A stretch of DNA of 64,000 nucleotides from AP-15 sp963774345 (GTDB lineage Bacteria > Pseudomonadota > Alphaproteobacteria > ATCC43930 > CGMCC-115725): contig CAVZFB010000048.1 in NCBI GenBank assembly GCA_963774345.1, forward strand, positions 57,835 through 121,834, in the 5' to 3' direction. The position numbers and the translations under genes are program-made. Under the pieces are notes generated by a model. The model made no database searches, was not told where the DNA came from, and was given only the letters and a program-made list of their open reading frames with translations. Shown here piece after piece: positions 38,927-48,032 of the stretch. Within the stretch, counting starts at the first letter, position 1; each line of letters opens with the position of its first letter.

Positions 38927-39844
38927 ATGGCTCTGAAAGACAAAATTACGCTCGGGGTCTCGCTGCCTCACCGCTCGCCTGATGCGATCGGGGCCGAGGC
39001 GGTGCGTCAGGTGGCGCAGCGCGCCGAGGCGCTCGGATTTCGCGATCTGTGGGTTACCGAAAACACCCTCGATCACGTCTTCTGTTTCGATCCGGTTGCG
39101 GTTCTGACCTACGCAGCCGCGGTCACCAGCAAGATCCGCCTCGGCGCGTCGGTGGTGGTGCTGCCGATCCACCACCCGGCGTTGGTCGCCCATCAATGGG
39201 CGTGTCTCGATTATTTGAGCGGCGGGCGCGCAATTCTTGGCGTCGGTCTTGGCCGCGAGCACCACTACGCGCAGTTCCAGATCCCGCGCGAGGCGCGGGT
39301 GCGGCGCTTTCGCGAGGATGTCGACTTGATCCGGGCGTTATGGAGAGAGCCCCGGGTCGATTTCCGGGGGCGGATCTACCAGCTCGAAGGCGGTACGATG
39401 CTGCCGAAACCGGTGCAGCAGCCCTTGCCCATGTGGTTTGGCGTCGGCCACCCCAATGCGGTGCGCCGTGCCGGGTTTCTCGCCGATGGCTGGATGGGAT
39501 CAGGCGGGTCGAGCATTACCGCCTTCAAACAATCGGTCCCGTTGCTGCGCGCGGCACTGCAGGAGGCCGGGCGCGACCCGGCCAATTTCCCGATCTCGAA
39601 GCGGCTGTTCATGGCGGTCGACGAACGCCCCGAAGTGGCGCGCGCCGAGCTGCATCGCTGGTTCACCGAGGTCTACCATAATCCCGAAGGGACCGACGCC
39701 TCCGGCATCCATGGCACGCCGGAACAAGTCCGGGAGCGCCTCGAGGAGCTAATAGCGATGGGCGCCAACCACCTGCTGCTGAACCCGGTCTCGCGCTACG
39801 CTGAGCAGATCGAGGCGCTCGCCTCTGTCGTCGGGTTTTCTTGA
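38927..39844 (+). CDS. LLM-class flavin (F420-type) oxidoreductase
   Basis: Luciferase-like TIM-barrel protein. ATG 38927 gives MALKDKITLGVSLPHRSP. The body has LGFRDLWVTENTLDHV, KIRLGASVVVLPIHHPALVA (including the cis-peptide bulge region), YLSGGRAILGVGLGREHHYAQF and QQPLPMWFGVGHPNAVRRA. The 305-residue frame is intact and the length is normal. It is unlike the other LLM gene in this window except for these family motifs. Cofactor (FMN or F420) and substrate cannot be decided. Confidence 0.9.
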   Translation: MALKDKITLGVSLPHRSPDAIGAEAVRQVAQRAEALGFRDLWVTENTLDHVFCFDPVAVLTYAAAVTSKIRLGASVVVLPIHHPALVAHQWACLDYLSGGRAILGVGLGREHHYAQFQIPREARVRRFREDVDLIRALWREPRVDFRGRIYQLEGGTMLPKPVQQPLPMWFGVGHPNAVRRAGFLADGWMGSGGSSITAFKQSVPLLRAALQEAGRDPANFPISKRLFMAVDERPEVARAELHRWFTEVYHNPEGTDASGIHGTPEQVRERLEELIAMGANHLLLNPVSRYAEQIEALASVVGFS

Positions 39845-39865
39845 GGCCCTTTGGGAAGATCGCCT

Positions 39866-40615
39866 ATGTCCTCCACCCACATCGATCCGGTCAAGCAGCA
39901 AGTAGCCGCCCATTGGGACAGGCGGGCGGCGCATTTTGACGAGGATTTCGGGCACAGCATCCGAACCCCGGCCGAGCGTGCGGCCTGGGACCGCATTTTT
40001 GGGCTCGTGCTGCCGTCGCGAGGTCTTCTCGACGCCCTCGACCTCGGCTGCGGCACTGGATTCCTGAGCCTTGAGTTGGCCGCCCGTGGCCATCGGGTGA
40101 CCGGAGTCGACTTTGCCCCGTCGATGCTCGAACGCGCCAAGAGCAAGGCGGCGGAGCGCGGCCTTTCAGTCCGGTTCGAGCAGGCCGACGCCGAGCAGTT
40201 GCCGTGCGCGCCGGCCAGCTTCGACCTCGCGATCAGCCGTCATGTGCTGTGGACTTTGCCCCATCCGGAAGCCGCGATCGATGAGTGGATTCGCGTGCTG
40301 CGGCCGGGAGGGCGGCTGGTTGTCGTCGACGGCGCCGTGCTCGACGGCAGCGATCGTGTCGCCGATGCGCAGCCGGGGTGTCAGGAGAATGCCCGCACCA
40401 GCCCCGAATACGCCGCGGTCGGCAACCGGCTGCCATTCCTCGGCGGCCGCCCGAGCGAGCAGATCGAGGCGCTGCTGCGCGCACATGGCCTCGTCAATAT
40501 CGGCGGCGATCCGCTTGCCGATCTGGTCGAGGCGCAGGTGCAGCGCATGATCGAGGAAGGGCTTGAGCCGCGGCGGCGCAATCGCTACGTCGTCTGGGGT
40601 GACGTCGCGCGCTGA
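39866..40615 (+). CDS. Class I SAM-dependent methyltransferase
   Basis: A small-molecule methyltransferase, 249 residues. Motif I is ALDLGCGTGFLSLELAARGH, motif II ends in VDFAPSMLERAKSKA, motif III is FEQADAEQLPCAPASFDLAI and post-motif IRVLRPGGRLVVVDGA. HVLWTLPHPEAAIDEW matches the MenG/UbiE-like COG2226 group. It lies 21 bases after the LLM gene, so the two may be cotranscribed. The N-terminal part (VKQQVAAHWDRRAAHFDEDFG) suggests the arsenite/biotin-like methyltransferase branch; the substrate is not identifiable. Confidence 0.88.
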   Translation: MSSTHIDPVKQQVAAHWDRRAAHFDEDFGHSIRTPAERAAWDRIFGLVLPSRGLLDALDLGCGTGFLSLELAARGHRVTGVDFAPSMLERAKSKAAERGLSVRFEQADAEQLPCAPASFDLAISRHVLWTLPHPEAAIDEWIRVLRPGGRLVVVDGAVLDGSDRVADAQPGCQENARTSPEYAAVGNRLPFLGGRPSEQIEALLRAHGLVNIGGDPLADLVEAQVQRMIEEGLEPRRRNRYVVWGDVAR

Positions 40616-40622
40616 GGTCGCG

Positions 40623-40826
40623 ATGCAGCAAGGCCGCGGCGGAATGGGAAGCCGCAAGCACGGCACCTCCGGACATGCCACGCAGAGCCCGCGCTTCCGG
40701 CTCGGCAAAAAGCTCGCTGCCGAGCGCGGCGAATACCATACCCAGCCGAGCCGTCGCCCATTGCGGCCTCGCTTCGATACGGTGCGCGAGGCGTTCGACG
40801 CCGAGGGTAGGCCGCGCCGGCCCTGA
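40623..40826 (+). CDS. Small basic hypothetical protein, 67 residues
   Basis: Starts 7 bases after the methyltransferase stop and runs to a TGA 15 bases before the convergent enoyl-CoA hydratase stop. The product (MQQGRGGMGSRKHGTSGHAT and onward) is rich in Gly, Arg and His with a basic middle (RFRLGKKLAAERG) and ends RPRRP. No family recognised. A chance frame in high-GC DNA cannot be excluded, but the extent fits the space between the neighbours exactly. Confidence 0.4.
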   Translation: MQQGRGGMGSRKHGTSGHATQSPRFRLGKKLAAERGEYHTQPSRRPLRPRFDTVREAFDAEGRPRRP

Positions 40827-40841
40827 TCTCGCCCGGGCTCG

Positions 40842-41630
40842 TCAGCGATTGCGGAAGGCTGGTTTGCGCTTTTCGATAAACGCGGCCATGCCCTCCTTGC
40901 GGTCCTCGGTGGCGAAAGTCGAATGGAACAACCGTCTTTCGAAGCGGACGCCCTCGGCCAGGGTGGTCTCATAGCCCCGGTTGACCGCTTCTTTGACCAT
41001 CATCGCGATTGGCCGCGACATTTGCGCGATGCGCTCGGCGACTTTGATCGCCTCGCCAAGCAAATCGGCCGCCGGCACGATGCGGCTGACCAGCCCCGCG
41101 CGTTCGGCCTCGGCGGCATCCATCATCCGGCCGGTCAGGCATAGATCCATCGCTTTGGCCTTGCCAACAAAACGGCTCAGGCGCTGGGTTCCGCCGGCGC
41201 CCGGCATCGTGCCGAGTTGGATCTCTGGCTGTCCGAAGCGCGCAGTGTCGGCCGCGATGACGATGTCGCACATCATAGCGATCTCGCAGCCGCCGCCGAG
41301 CGCAAACCCGGCGACTGCCGCGATCACCGGCTTGCGGCATTGCCCGACCCGTTCCCAGCCGCGGGTTATGAAGTCTTCGAGGTAGATTTCAGGATAAGTC
41401 TTGCCCGCCATCTCCTTGACATCGGCGCCGGCGGCAAAGGCCTTGTCGTTGCCGGTCAGAATGATGGCCCCGATCGCGTCATCGCTTTCGAACATGTCCA
41501 GGGCTAGGGCCAGCTCGCTGATCAGCGCAGCATTCAACGCATTCAGCGCCTGCGGCCGGTTTAGGGTGACGATGCCGACGCCACCCCGACGCTCCACGAG
41601 GATGTTCTGGTAGACGGACGTTTCGCTCAT
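40842..41630 (-). CDS. Enoyl-CoA hydratase/isomerase (crotonase) family
   Basis: Hydrates trans-2-enoyl-CoA in beta-oxidation. The crotonase fold is clear: VTLNRPQALNALNAALISEL at the start, AFAAGADVKEMAG as the first oxyanion loop, ALGGGCEIAMMCDIVIA as the second, and FGQPEIQLGTMPGAGGTQRL holding catalytic Glu residues. The length of 262 is standard. ATG at 41630 is preceded by GAGGAGATC. It sits between rpsT/mutM, the position of a conserved hydratase (often named fadB1x) in this class. The mutM stop is 12 bases upstream. Confidence 0.94.
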   Translation of the reverse strand: MSETSVYQNILVERRGGVGIVTLNRPQALNALNAALISELALALDMFESDDAIGAIILTGNDKAFAAGADVKEMAGKTYPEIYLEDFITRGWERVGQCRKPVIAAVAGFALGGGCEIAMMCDIVIAADTARFGQPEIQLGTMPGAGGTQRLSRFVGKAKAMDLCLTGRMMDAAEAERAGLVSRIVPAADLLGEAIKVAERIAQMSRPIAMMVKEAVNRGYETTLAEGVRFERRLFHSTFATEDRKEGMAAFIEKRKPAFRNR

Positions 41631-41641
41631 CGGATCTCCTC

Positions 41642-42469
41642 TCAACGCTGCCGCTTGGCGCAGTAAAAAGTCGAACGGCCCGACTGCACGATCCGCCGCA
41701 CCCCCTCGGCGCAGTTGCAGCCAGGGCAGGGCTCGCCTTCGCGGGCGTAAACGGCCCAGCGGTGCTGAAAATAGCCAAGTTCGCCGTCAGCTTGGACATA
41801 GTCTCGCAACGACGAGCCGCCGGCAGCGATGGCTTCCTCCAGCACCGAGCGGATTGCCCCGGCAAGCCGGCCGAGCCGCGCGCGAGAAATTGAGCCGGCG
41901 AGCCGGCGCGGCGACAATCCGGCGCGGTAAAGAGCCTCACAGACATAGATGTTGCCGAGCCCGGCGACGATGCGCTGATCGAGCAGGGCGGCCTTGATCG
42001 AGGTCATCTTCCCCGCGAATTTAGCAGCGAGATAGGCACCGTCGAACCCCGGCTCGAGCGGTTCCGGCCCGAGCGTGGCCAATAGCGGGTGCCGGTCCGC
42101 CTCGCTGCGCCTGATATAATCGAGCAGGCCGAAACGGCGGGCGTCGTTGAAGCGCACGATCGTGCCGTCGTCGAGGGTCAGGACCACATGGTCGTGCCGC
42201 GCCTCCGCCTGCGCCGCATCGCCGGCGGTGATGCGGCCCGACATGCCGAGATGGAGCAGCAGCAGCCCGTCGGCATCGAGCTCGATCAGGATGTATTTGC
42301 CGCGGCGCGCGAGCGCGCCGATCCGGGCCCCCTGAAGCCGTTCGGCGAGCGCCGGCGGAAACGGCCGGCGCAGATCGGGCCGGCGCAGATCGGCGCGCAC
42401 GATCTGGCGGCCGCTCATTTTCAGCGCCAGGCCGCGCCGGACGGTCTCGACTTCAGGCAGTTCCGGCAT
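41642..42469 (-). CDS. mutM: Formamidopyrimidine-DNA glycosylase (Fpg)
   Basis: Base-excision repair enzyme removing 8-oxoguanine and formamidopyrimidines with AP-lyase activity. It starts MPELPEVETVRRGL, where Pro after Met processing is the catalytic residue and Glu the proton donor. It continues with RRGKYILIELDADG and GLGNIYVCEALYRAGLSP with the helix-two-turn-helix. A C-terminal zinc finger follows with Cys pairs in EPCPGCNCAEG and STFYCAKRQR. The 275-residue length is usual. The coding strand opposes the divergent ubiE. Confidence 0.97.
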   Translation of the reverse strand: MPELPEVETVRRGLALKMSGRQIVRADLRRPDLRRPFPPALAERLQGARIGALARRGKYILIELDADGLLLLHLGMSGRITAGDAAQAEARHDHVVLTLDDGTIVRFNDARRFGLLDYIRRSEADRHPLLATLGPEPLEPGFDGAYLAAKFAGKMTSIKAALLDQRIVAGLGNIYVCEALYRAGLSPRRLAGSISRARLGRLAGAIRSVLEEAIAAGGSSLRDYVQADGELGYFQHRWAVYAREGEPCPGCNCAEGVRRIVQSGRSTFYCAKRQR

Positions 42470-42545
42470 TGCACAGATGCGTTTCCCGCGCCTGCCGGCC
42501 GCGGCGTCGGCGCGCGCGGGCTCGATGGCGGTATCTTCCTGCCCG

Positions 42546-43319
42546 ATGAGCGAGGAAGAGACAAGCGGCAGTGCCGCGCGCGACTATCGCCATGTCGCCG
42601 AGGACGAGAAGGCACCGCTAATCCGTGGCATCTTCGACAGCGTCGCGCAGCACTACGATCTGATGAACGATCTGATGAGCGGCGGCATCCATCGGCTGTG
42701 GAAGGCCGAAATGGTGGCGTGGCTGAAGCCGCAGCCCGGCCAGCGGCTGCTCGACGTGGCCGGTGGCACCGGCGACGTCGCACTGCGCGCGCTGAAGCAC
42801 CTCGTCCCCGAGGGCGCAGCCCCCGAGGGGGGTGCGGTCGTCTGCGATACCAACCAGCGTATGCTCGAGATCGGACGCGCCCGCGCGCTCGACCGGGGCA
42901 TACTCTACGGGATCGAGTGGCTGGGCGCCGACGCCGAGCGGCTGCCGTTCGCCGAGCGCAGCTTCGATCTCTATACGATCGCGTTTGGGTTGCGCAATGT
43001 GACCCGCATCGAGGCCACGCTCGCCGAGGCGAAGCGCGTATTGAAGCCAGGCGGCCGCTTCATCTGTCTCGAATTCACGCCCGGGGTAGGGCCGCCGTTG
43101 CAACCGCTCTACGACCTCTACAGCTTTCATGTCGTGCCGTTGCTTGGGCAGATCGTCACCGGCGACCGCGAGGCTTATACCTATCTGGTCGAGAGCATCC
43201 GCGGTTTCCCGCGCCAGGGCGAGTTGGCCGAAATGATCGCCGGCGCCGGGCTCGAACAGGTCAGATACCGCAATCTCACGGGGGGCATCGCTGCGCTTCA
43301 CTCGGCCTGGCGGCTCTGA
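42546..43319 (+). CDS. ubiE: Ubiquinone/menaquinone C-methyltransferase
   Basis: SAM-dependent C-methylation in quinone synthesis. ATG 42546 gives MSEEETSGSAARDYRHVAED; an upstream in-frame ATG would overlap the mutM start and is less likely. Motifs are KAPLIRGIFDSVAQHYDLMNDLMSGG, LLDVAGGTGDVALRALK, ADAERLPFAERSFDLYTIAFGLRNVTR and LKPGGRFICLEFTPG. A C-terminal YTYLVESIRGFPRQGELAEMI segment completes the family pattern. The length of 257 is normal. Divergent from mutM; ubiB starts about 25 bases after. Confidence 0.96.
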   Translation: MSEEETSGSAARDYRHVAEDEKAPLIRGIFDSVAQHYDLMNDLMSGGIHRLWKAEMVAWLKPQPGQRLLDVAGGTGDVALRALKHLVPEGAAPEGGAVVCDTNQRMLEIGRARALDRGILYGIEWLGADAERLPFAERSFDLYTIAFGLRNVTRIEATLAEAKRVLKPGGRFICLEFTPGVGPPLQPLYDLYSFHVVPLLGQIVTGDREAYTYLVESIRGFPRQGELAEMIAGAGLEQVRYRNLTGGIAALHSAWRL

Positions 43320-43341
43320 GCCTCTGCGCCCCGGCTTCGGG

Positions 43342-44899
43342 CTGCTGCGCAGCCTGCGCAATATCGCCCGCCTGGCTGCCATCGGGCTGATCCTGGCGCG
43401 CCACGATGCGCTGTTTCCGTTTGCCGGCGTCCCGGTGATCGCCTTTTACCTGCGCGTCGCCGGGCTGTTCTCGCGCCGGCGCCGGCTCGGGGCGGCGCGT
43501 CCGGGTCAGCGGCTCGCGGCGGCGCTCGACGAAATGGGGCCGAGCTTCATCAAGCTCGGCCAGCTGCTGGCGACCCGGGCCGATCTTCTTGGAGAGGAAA
43601 TTGCCGCCGATCTGACGAGCCTGCAGGATCGCCTGCCGCCCTTTCCGGGGGCGCAGGCGCGCGCGGCGATCGAAGCCGAGTTCGGGCAGCCGCTCGAAAC
43701 CCTGTTCACATCGTTCGACGAAATCGCGGTTGCCGCCGCCTCGATCGCACAGGTCCACTTCGCCCGAACCGCAGACGGGCGGGACGTCGCGGTCAAGGTG
43801 CTGCGGCCGGGAATCGCCGAGGCCTTTGCGCGCGACCTCGACCTGTTCCTGTGGCTCGCCGGCTGGGTCGAGCGTCTCCACCCGCCATTCCGGCGACTGA
43901 AGCCGGTCGAAATCGTGCAGACCCTGGCCGAGGTGGTCCGTTTCGAGATGGATTTGCGGTTGGAGGCGGCCGCCGCATCCGAGCTGGCCGAAAACTTTGC
44001 CGGCGATTTGAACTTTCGCGTACCGCCGATCGACTGGCAGCGCACCGGCCGCGGAGTGCTGACGCTAGCGCGGATAACCGGCAGCCGCGTCGACGACCGT
44101 GCGGCACTGCTCGCCGCCGGGCACCGGATCGACGACCTGCTGGCGAAAGCCGCCGGCGCGTTTTTCAATCAGGTGTTCCGCGACGGCTTCTTTCACGCCG
44201 ATATGCATCCCGGGAACATGTTCGTTGACGCCTCGGGAGCGATCGTCGTCGTCGATTTCGGGATCATGGGGCGGCTCGACCGCGCCACCCGCTATTACCT
44301 CGCCGATATGCTCATCGGGTTTTTGTCGGGCGATTATCGGCGGGTGGCCGAGGTCCATTTCGCCGCCGGCTATGTCCCGCCCGACCGCTCGGTCGACGCC
44401 TTCACCCAGGCCTGCCGCGCGATCGGCGAGCCGATCCTTGGCCTCCGATTGCAAGACATCTCGGTCGCACGGCTGCTCGCCCAACTGTTCCGGGTCACCG
44501 AGCAGTTCGGCATGGAGACCCAGCCGCAGCTGTTGCTGCTGCAAAAGACGATGGTATTGGTCGAGGGAGTGGGCCGCCGCCTCGATCCCGAAGTCAACAT
44601 CTGGGCCTTGTCGCAGCCGTTGATCGAAGGTTGGATGCGCGACAATCGCGGCCCCGAGGCGCAATTGCGCGCAGCGGCTCGAAACCTTCACCGACATCAT
44701 CGACCGGCTGCCGCAGCTGATCCGCAATCTCGACGCCCTGGTCGGCGACATGGCACGTGACGGCGTGGTTCTGCACGCCGAGACGATCGCCTCTCACGCC
44801 GCCGAACAAGCCAAGCGTATGTACCTCGCGGTGATCCCGCTGTGGCTCGCCGCGGCGGCGCTGGTCGCCATCGCGCTCGCACTCGTCTTGAGGCATTAG
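43342..44899 (+). CDS. ubiB: UbiB, ADCK/ABC1-family protein for ubiquinone synthesis, frameshifted
   Basis: A membrane-bound atypical kinase-like ATPase needed for ubiquinone assembly or quinone extraction. The first residues are LLRSLRNIARLAAIGLILARHDALF. The KxGQ signature is GPSFIKLGQLLATRADLLG, the Ala-rich loop is VAAASIAQVHFARTADGRDVAVKVL and the kinase-like metal site is FFHADMHPGNMFVDASGAIVVVDFGIMG. The only starts in frame are CTG codons at 43342/43345. One base shifts the frame near 44670-44690 before ETFTDIIDRLPQL; the true end includes a terminal membrane helix (AVIPLWLAAAALVAIALALVL). Joined length about 518. Confidence 0.92.
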
Positions 44900-44944
44900 C
44901 GTGCTATCCTCGGCTGCTAAAGCGGTAGCGGAGGGGGAAATCTG

Positions 44945-45394
44945 ATGAAGATATCGAGCATTCGTTCGCAGATCCTGGTCCTGCCCGAGGCTGATCCGCT
45001 GGCCGATACGCCGGAAAATCCGAACGCGGCGCGGCGGATCGTGATTGTTAGGATCGGGACCGATGACCTTGGCCGGCGAGGTATCGCCGAGCAGAGCGAG
45101 CTGGGTCTTCATCTCGCGGAAGCCTTTTTCCTTAAGCTTTGCTGCCGCGGTCACGGAGGTCGAGCGCATGCGTCGCGTGCGCGAGGCAGCCACGTGATCC
45201 CGGAAATCCACGCCCATCTCGTTGCAGCGGCGCCGAATGGGCTGACAGTCGAATACATGGGCTGGATGCTGAAATTGTTCGATGGAGTTGCCGAATTCGA
45301 TCCCGCCGCCGGCGAGCTGGCTTTATCCGACCGCCCTGGGCTCGGCCTGACCTTCCGCGGAGACACGATCCGGCAGTACGGAGTGGCATCATGA
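44945..45394 (+). pseudogene. Scrambled enolase-superfamily (mandelate racemase/MLE) remnant with an inverted middle
   Basis: The plus strand first reads KISSIRSQILVLPEADPLAD and on to RIGTDD (about 44945-45068), like residues 1-42 of the next gene. The minus strand over about 45069-45185 reads VTAAAKLKEKGFREMKTQLA with LLGDTSPAK after it, matching residues about 148-178 of the next gene but in reverse orientation. The plus strand then resumes with SHVIPEIHAHLVAAAPNGLT and ends LTFRGDTIRQYG, matching residues about 302 to the end. Between the pieces roughly 110 and 120 codons are gone. So a full paralogue suffered deletion plus inversion. The plus frame is open for 149 residues; its stop overlaps the next start, so it may be transcribed. 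Confidence 0.75.
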
Positions 45395-46491
45395 AGATCA
45401 CACGGGTTGAGACCGGAATTGTCGCGCTACCGAACGACGAGCCGCTCGCCGGCTTTTCGGAAAACCCGAACGCCAAGAACCCGATCGTCTTTCTCCGGCT
45501 CGGAACCGACGAAGGCGTAGAGGGGCTAGGCGTGACCTATTTCGGCGGTGCCTTGACCCGCACGCTTAGGCACGCGGTCGACGAACTAGGCGCGCTGGCG
45601 ATCGGCGAGGATCCGATGCGGGTCGAGGCGGTCGCCGCCAAACTGCGCGCGGCGGCGGTCTCGGCCGGTCCGGCCGGCATATTTATGATGGCGCTGTCGG
45701 CGATCGACGTGGCGCTGTGGGACATCAAGGGTAAGGCGCTCGGCCTGCCATTGTGGAAATTGCTGGGTGGCGGGCGCGACCATATCGCGACCTATGCGAG
45801 CGGGGCCCTGCGGCGCGGTCTCAAGCTCGAGGAGGCGGTGACCGCGGCGGAAAGGCTTCGCGAAAAAGGACATCGCCAGACCAAGATGCAGCTCGGCCTG
45901 CCGGGGGTCACCTCACCGGCGCGCGAGGTGGAGCAGGCCCGGCTGATCCGCCAGGCGGTCGGTCCCGACATGGATTTGATGTGCGACATCAACCAGCGTT
46001 GGCGAGTCGAGCAGGCGATCGACATCGGTAAGCGGGTCGAGGATGCCGGCGTTGGCCTGTTCTGGCTTGAAGACGTCACAACACATGACGACTACCCTGG
46101 GCTCGCGCGGGTGGGTGCTGCATTGGCGACGCCAGTCTGCGGCGGCGAATATCTTTACGGCATCGCGCCGTTCCGCCATATGCTGGAAGCCCGCTCGGTC
46201 GATATCGTGATGATCGACCAGGTGCGCTCGGGCGGCATCACCCCCTGGCTCAAGATCGCCGGCATGGCCGAGGCCTTCAACCTGCCGGTCGTCAGCCACG
46301 GCGTCCCAGAGATCCATGTCCATCTGGTCGGCGCCGTCCCCAACGGCCTGACCGTCGAATACATGCCCCGCCTGTTCCAGCTGTGGGAGGAAGTCCCAAT
46401 GCCCCAAAACGGCCTCCTCGCCATGCCGACCGCCCCCGGCCTTGGTCTCAAATTTAGCGCCGAAGCGATCAAGCGGTTCAACGTCGGGTGA
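45391..46491 (+). CDS. Enolase-superfamily sugar-acid dehydratase/racemase-like (MR/MLE family)
   Basis: A (beta/alpha)8 barrel enzyme that abstracts a proton next to a carboxylate. Metal ligands are Asp199 in MCDINQRW, Glu227 in FWLEDV and Glu253 in CGGEYLYG. His303 in VVSHGVPEIH is a likely general base, as in mandelate racemase-type enzymes. Lys165 lies in RQTKMQLGL; the usual second Lys of a K-x-K motif is replaced by Gln. At 366 residues it is full length. It begins in the four-base overlap with the stop of the scrambled paralogue upstream, so translation may be coupled to it. The substrate is unknown, probably a hydroxy-acid. Confidence 0.9.
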   Translation: MKITRVETGIVALPNDEPLAGFSENPNAKNPIVFLRLGTDEGVEGLGVTYFGGALTRTLRHAVDELGALAIGEDPMRVEAVAAKLRAAAVSAGPAGIFMMALSAIDVALWDIKGKALGLPLWKLLGGGRDHIATYASGALRRGLKLEEAVTAAERLREKGHRQTKMQLGLPGVTSPAREVEQARLIRQAVGPDMDLMCDINQRWRVEQAIDIGKRVEDAGVGLFWLEDVTTHDDYPGLARVGAALATPVCGGEYLYGIAPFRHMLEARSVDIVMIDQVRSGGITPWLKIAGMAEAFNLPVVSHGVPEIHVHLVGAVPNGLTVEYMPRLFQLWEEVPMPQNGLLAMPTAPGLGLKFSAEAIKRFNVG

Positions 46492-46710
46492 CGCTTCTTC
46501 GGTTCGCTCGCCGGGTGCGCGTCTGGAGAGAGCGCTGCAACCGGCAAAAAGGAAAGGGTGTCGCGGCGGGAAGACGGATCCCGACCTAGAGCTTAGCCCA
46601 ACCGACGTCGGACCTCAGAGACCGATCGCGGTCATCGGGCCTCCTGAACTTGTTAGGATGGTAATGCGAACCCGCGCATCCTCTATTGCCGTTGGCGGAT
46701 TGGCGAAAAC

Positions 46711-48024
46711 GTGATCCGCGGATTGCTTGCCGTAATTATTGGGGTGTTTATCGGCCTGCTCAGCGGGTGCGGTGATGACGGCATCATCGCGCGGTTCATG
46801 CTGAAGCCGGACCACATCATTATCGAGCGGCGCCCGAACCCCGCCTACGAGAAGCTCTTCCCCTATTATGTGGAACTGTGTGCAACCAGCCAATTCCGTC
46901 CCAAGCTGAAGGGCGAGGGCGGGGTCGCGGGCCACGCGGTAATGTATATCAAAGGTGCCTGCAAGGATGAGCGGGCGCCCTACCCGCAGCTGCGGCGATG
47001 CCACGGGGTAGCGACCGACCTCGACGACCCCGAGCACGGCGCCGGTGTGAGCGTGGGGCGCTGGTTTCGCAACGTCAACTGGGTGGCGGTCCCCGGCTAT
47101 AAGCTTTTCTATGAAGGCAACCTCAAGAACGGCGAGCGCCTGACCCAAGCCCATTTCGAAGCCACAGTTCACGATGCGATCGACAAAGGCGTCTACAAGG
47201 GCGTCGAGTTTCACGACTACCCGACCGCGAGTGCGCAATCGGGCCTTGAAGATTTTGTTGTGAAAGAGGGGGTCGGCACCGACTTTGCGATGCTGTTCGC
47301 GCGGTCAGCCTTTTGCGCCCGCCTTCCGGTGACCGAGCCGATGGTGGACGAGGTGATTGCCTTTTTGAACGACAAGAACCGCGAATACGCCGAGGGAGAA
47401 GCCGACTACAATTGGAGTGTTTGGGCCGACAACTGTGTCCATACTTTGCGGAACGCCTTGGCGGCGGCAAATGTCTGGTCACCACTGTCGGTGCGCGCCG
47501 TGAAGTTCCTTCAAATATTTAACCTCGCAGTGCCTGCAAACGAATTCGTCAATCTGGCCGAACTCGGCACCGAGGGGGAGATCGAGGATTACCGGGAAGT
47601 CCAACGAAACGGACCTCAGCGCGACGCACTCCATGAATTCGGCTGGCTGCCCACCCGCCAGGGCGCATTGCTGAAGACATTGCCGGTTCACGAGCCGAAC
47701 GACATCTACGATACGTCTTTTCGATTGTTCACACTTCAGTCGCCGTTCAGGATGCCTAAAACTGCGCATGCCATCGAGCTGCTCTCGGACGATCGGTTTG
47801 TAAATCTGAGCGCGAACCTCCGCTATTTTCTGCAAAAATACGAAGCAATCCTGGCGGGCCATGACGAGCGGCGCGACACGCTTGCCAGTGTTCGCGGCAC
47901 GCCCTACCGCCGGGCGGAGCGGCTCTTTTACGATTATATCAAGGCTCAGCACGACGAGGTCGAAGCCATGTTGGCCAGGCTTCCGGCATTGGAAGGCCAA
48001 CCGGTCGAGTCAAAGGCCAAATAA
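46711..48024 (+). CDS. Lipoprotein of unknown function, possible permuted papain-like fold
   Basis: The N-terminus VIIGVFIGLLSGCGDDG is a lipoprotein signal with a lipobox ending at Cys; GTG at 46711 is the start. The mature 415 residues have GGVAGHAVMYIKGACKDE near the front and YNWSVWADNCVHTLRNAL past the middle. A His-before-Cys order with an N-C pair recalls permuted NlpC/P60-type or DUF4105-like proteins. I infer this from two motifs only. The C-terminus is hydrophilic and helical. It is followed by the convergent ceramidase-like gene, 8 bases away. Family not recognised otherwise. Confidence 0.7.
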   Translation: MIRGLLAVIIGVFIGLLSGCGDDGIIARFMLKPDHIIIERRPNPAYEKLFPYYVELCATSQFRPKLKGEGGVAGHAVMYIKGACKDERAPYPQLRRCHGVATDLDDPEHGAGVSVGRWFRNVNWVAVPGYKLFYEGNLKNGERLTQAHFEATVHDAIDKGVYKGVEFHDYPTASAQSGLEDFVVKEGVGTDFAMLFARSAFCARLPVTEPMVDEVIAFLNDKNREYAEGEADYNWSVWADNCVHTLRNALAAANVWSPLSVRAVKFLQIFNLAVPANEFVNLAELGTEGEIEDYREVQRNGPQRDALHEFGWLPTRQGALLKTLPVHEPNDIYDTSFRLFTLQSPFRMPKTAHAIELLSDDRFVNLSANLRYFLQKYEAILAGHDERRDTLASVRGTPYRRAERLFYDYIKAQHDEVEAMLARLPALEGQPVESKAK

Positions 48025-48032
48025 GAGCTCTG

